Assembly: GCF_001467535.1 (NCBI RefSeq)
Contig: NZ_LNZC01000006.1
Coordinates: 1-64,000, forward strand
From: Legionella worsleiensis
GTDB taxonomy: Bacteria > Pseudomonadota > Gammaproteobacteria > Legionellales > Legionellaceae
Length of the DNA: 64,000 nt
Reading direction: 5' to 3'
Every line of letters starts with the position of its first letter. Position 1 is the first letter of the stretch. Below the pieces are notes generated by a model. It made no database searches. It was not told the DNA's origin and saw nothing but the letters and a program-made list of their open reading frames with translations. Made by a program: the position numbers and the translations under genes. This document shows, in pieces, positions 62,974-64,000 of the stretch.

Positions 62974-63767
62974 TATTTCCCCTTTAGAGTTCCTAGTTCG
63001 TGAGCACGTTGTTTTGCTGCGTTCATAGACGCAAAGACAAGAGCAGGCAATTGCTCTTGCAGAATACTTAAAGCTGCTGCCGTTGTCCCCCCGGGTGATG
63101 TTACCTTTGTTCTTAATTGAGATAAACCCAATTCGTCATTAAGAGCTAAATTTACTGTCCCCAAGACCGTTTGTAAGGTAAATGTTTTTGCAATCTGTGG
63201 CTCCAGACCCAAGGCTACCGCCGCATCCATCATGGCTTCCATAAAGAGGAAGACATAAGCAGGTCCGCTTCCTGAAAGTGCCGTGAATACATCCATATCT
63301 TCTTCGTTAGTGGTCCAGGTAATCAAACCAATTTTAGAAAAAATAAGCTCTGCCCATTGCTTTTGTTGCGTTGTTGTTGCCACATTGGCAATCATCGGTG
63401 TTGCCGCTAGGCCAACCGCTGCCGGTGTATTGGGCATGGTACGAATAACTGCCTGATGAGAAGAGCAATGTTGAGCAAACCAGGGCAGGCTTAAACCTGC
63501 TGCTACAGAGATCAGTAAACAATTATGCGGTATGAAGGGAGTGATTTCTGTTAATACGGTGCTCATTTGAGCAGGTTTTACAGCAAGAATAATGATGTCT
63601 GCATTTTTGATTATCTCTTTATTTTCATGATGTGTAATAATTCCTTCTTTGTTGACTCCCTTGGTTAATGACGGTGCGGCAGCCGAGAGTATAAACGATT
63701 TTTCTTGCTCCAACCCTCGGGCTATTGCTTTAGCCATAGCCCCGAATCCAATAAAACTGATGTTCAT
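62973..63767 (-). CDS. proC: Pyrroline-5-carboxylate reductase
   Basis: A 264-aa enzyme reducing pyrroline-5-carboxylate to proline with NAD(P)H. The N-terminal Rossmann loop is ISFIGFGAMAKAIARGL (~3-19) and AVKPAQMSTVLTEI follows (~62-75). The C-terminal domain has the family signature around VTSPGGTTAAALSIL (~228-242) with ALSGSGPAYVFLFMEAMMDAAVALG (~163-187). Start ATG at 63767 overlaps the yggS stop by 4 bp. Confidence 0.95.
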   Translation of the reverse strand: MNISFIGFGAMAKAIARGLEQEKSFILSAAAPSLTKGVNKEGIITHHENKEIIKNADIIILAVKPAQMSTVLTEITPFIPHNCLLISVAAGLSLPWFAQHCSSHQAVIRTMPNTPAAVGLAATPMIANVATTTQQKQWAELIFSKIGLITWTTNEEDMDVFTALSGSGPAYVFLFMEAMMDAAVALGLEPQIAKTFTLQTVLGTVNLALNDELGLSQLRTKVTSPGGTTAAALSILQEQLPALVFASMNAAKQRAHELGTLKGK

Positions 63768-64000
63768 AAAGATAGACCTTGTCGTTCACCAAAAATAGCC
63801 CTGCCAATTCGTACTATGGTTGAGCCTGCTTTAATTGCTGGTAGCAAATCATCGCTCATTCCCATAGACAAAGTATCCATTTCAAGATGTAATTGTTTGT
63901 TAATGGAGTGCATGAGCTGATTTAATTCAAGAAATAAATCATATTGTTTTTGCGGATCGCTCATGGGGGGAGGAATAGTCATTAAACCTCTAAGGTTCAG
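63764..64000 (-). CDS. yggS: YggS/PLPBP-type pyridoxal-phosphate homeostasis protein, partial
   Basis: Only the C-terminal 78 residues lie in the window; the rest continues past the right edge. The frame reads in from the edge as LNLRGLMTIPPPMSDP and ends SMGMSDDLLPAIKAGSTIVRIGRAIFG, the invariant end of this family in which a Ser and Arg bind the cofactor phosphate. YggS is a PLP-binding protein involved in vitamin B6 and amino-acid homeostasis. A Met at 63982 is internal, not the start. It overlaps proC by 4 bp. Confidence 0.92.
   Translation of the reverse strand: MNLRGLMTIPPPMSDPQKQYDLFLELNQLMHSINKQLHLEMDTLSMGMSDDLLPAIKAGSTIVRIGRAIFGERQGLSL

Overview
The window looks like a chromosome segment of a Legionella species, most probably L. 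pneumophila or a close relative. The supporting evidence is gene content and order (a mevalonate pathway in a gammaproteobacterium, AroAII-type DAHP synthase, an Mla/Pal/CpoB/QueE run, grpE-dnaK-dnaJ, metK-ahcY), AT-rich coding sequence, and several proteins that look like host-directed secretion substrates. No database search was run.

1-21 kb is an accessory region. It opens with a degraded IS21-type insertion sequence and a ribbon-helix-helix protein. These are followed by a minus-strand set (MazG-like pyrophosphohydrolase, NYN-LOTUS RNase-like protein, GNAT acetyltransferase, aldo/keto reductase, two half-ABC exporters). At 7.6-9.85 kb lies the most interesting system: a small precursor peptide with a duplicated C-terminal core, a TP-methylase-fold enzyme matching split borosin alpha-N-methyltransferases, and an MFS transporter encoded as two six-helix halves. 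This is a probable backbone-N-methylated RiPP cluster. An unrecognised 435-aa protein lies convergent with it. An ABC-F protein behind a short leader ORF and terminator, another exporter, a large ABC protein with an acidic insertion, and an exported ParB-like protein follow. The region ends in an integration module (S24 repressor with palindromic operators, small HTH protein, excisionase, tyrosine recombinase) beside a tRNA-Arg gene, the probable attachment site. Two tRNA-Lys genes follow.

21-64 kb is mostly core genome. It holds a possible lipase-like effector, then phosphomevalonate kinase, HMG-CoA reductase and type 2 IPP isomerase, and two unrecognised proteins, one effector-like. After these come an Mla-type lipid transport operon, Pal-CpoB-QueE, diphosphomevalonate decarboxylase and mevalonate kinase, a possible effector, FtsB-enolase, metal transporters, RecG, a PerM-like protein, ArgS, a SPOR protein, FolB, HemE and DAHP synthase. 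The chaperone genes (with two clear sigma-32 promoters), CarA, MetK, AhcY, a secreted subtilisin, a frameshifted DUF2845-like gene, YggT, ProC and the end of a YggS gene complete the window.

Non-coding structure of note includes three perfect DnaA boxes between recG and a CDF transporter gene, a MITE-like element upstream of enolase, a 34-bp inverted repeat at 14.9 kb, and several strong terminators. Mevalonate genes occupy the neighbourhood where many gammaproteobacteria carry ispD next to ftsB.
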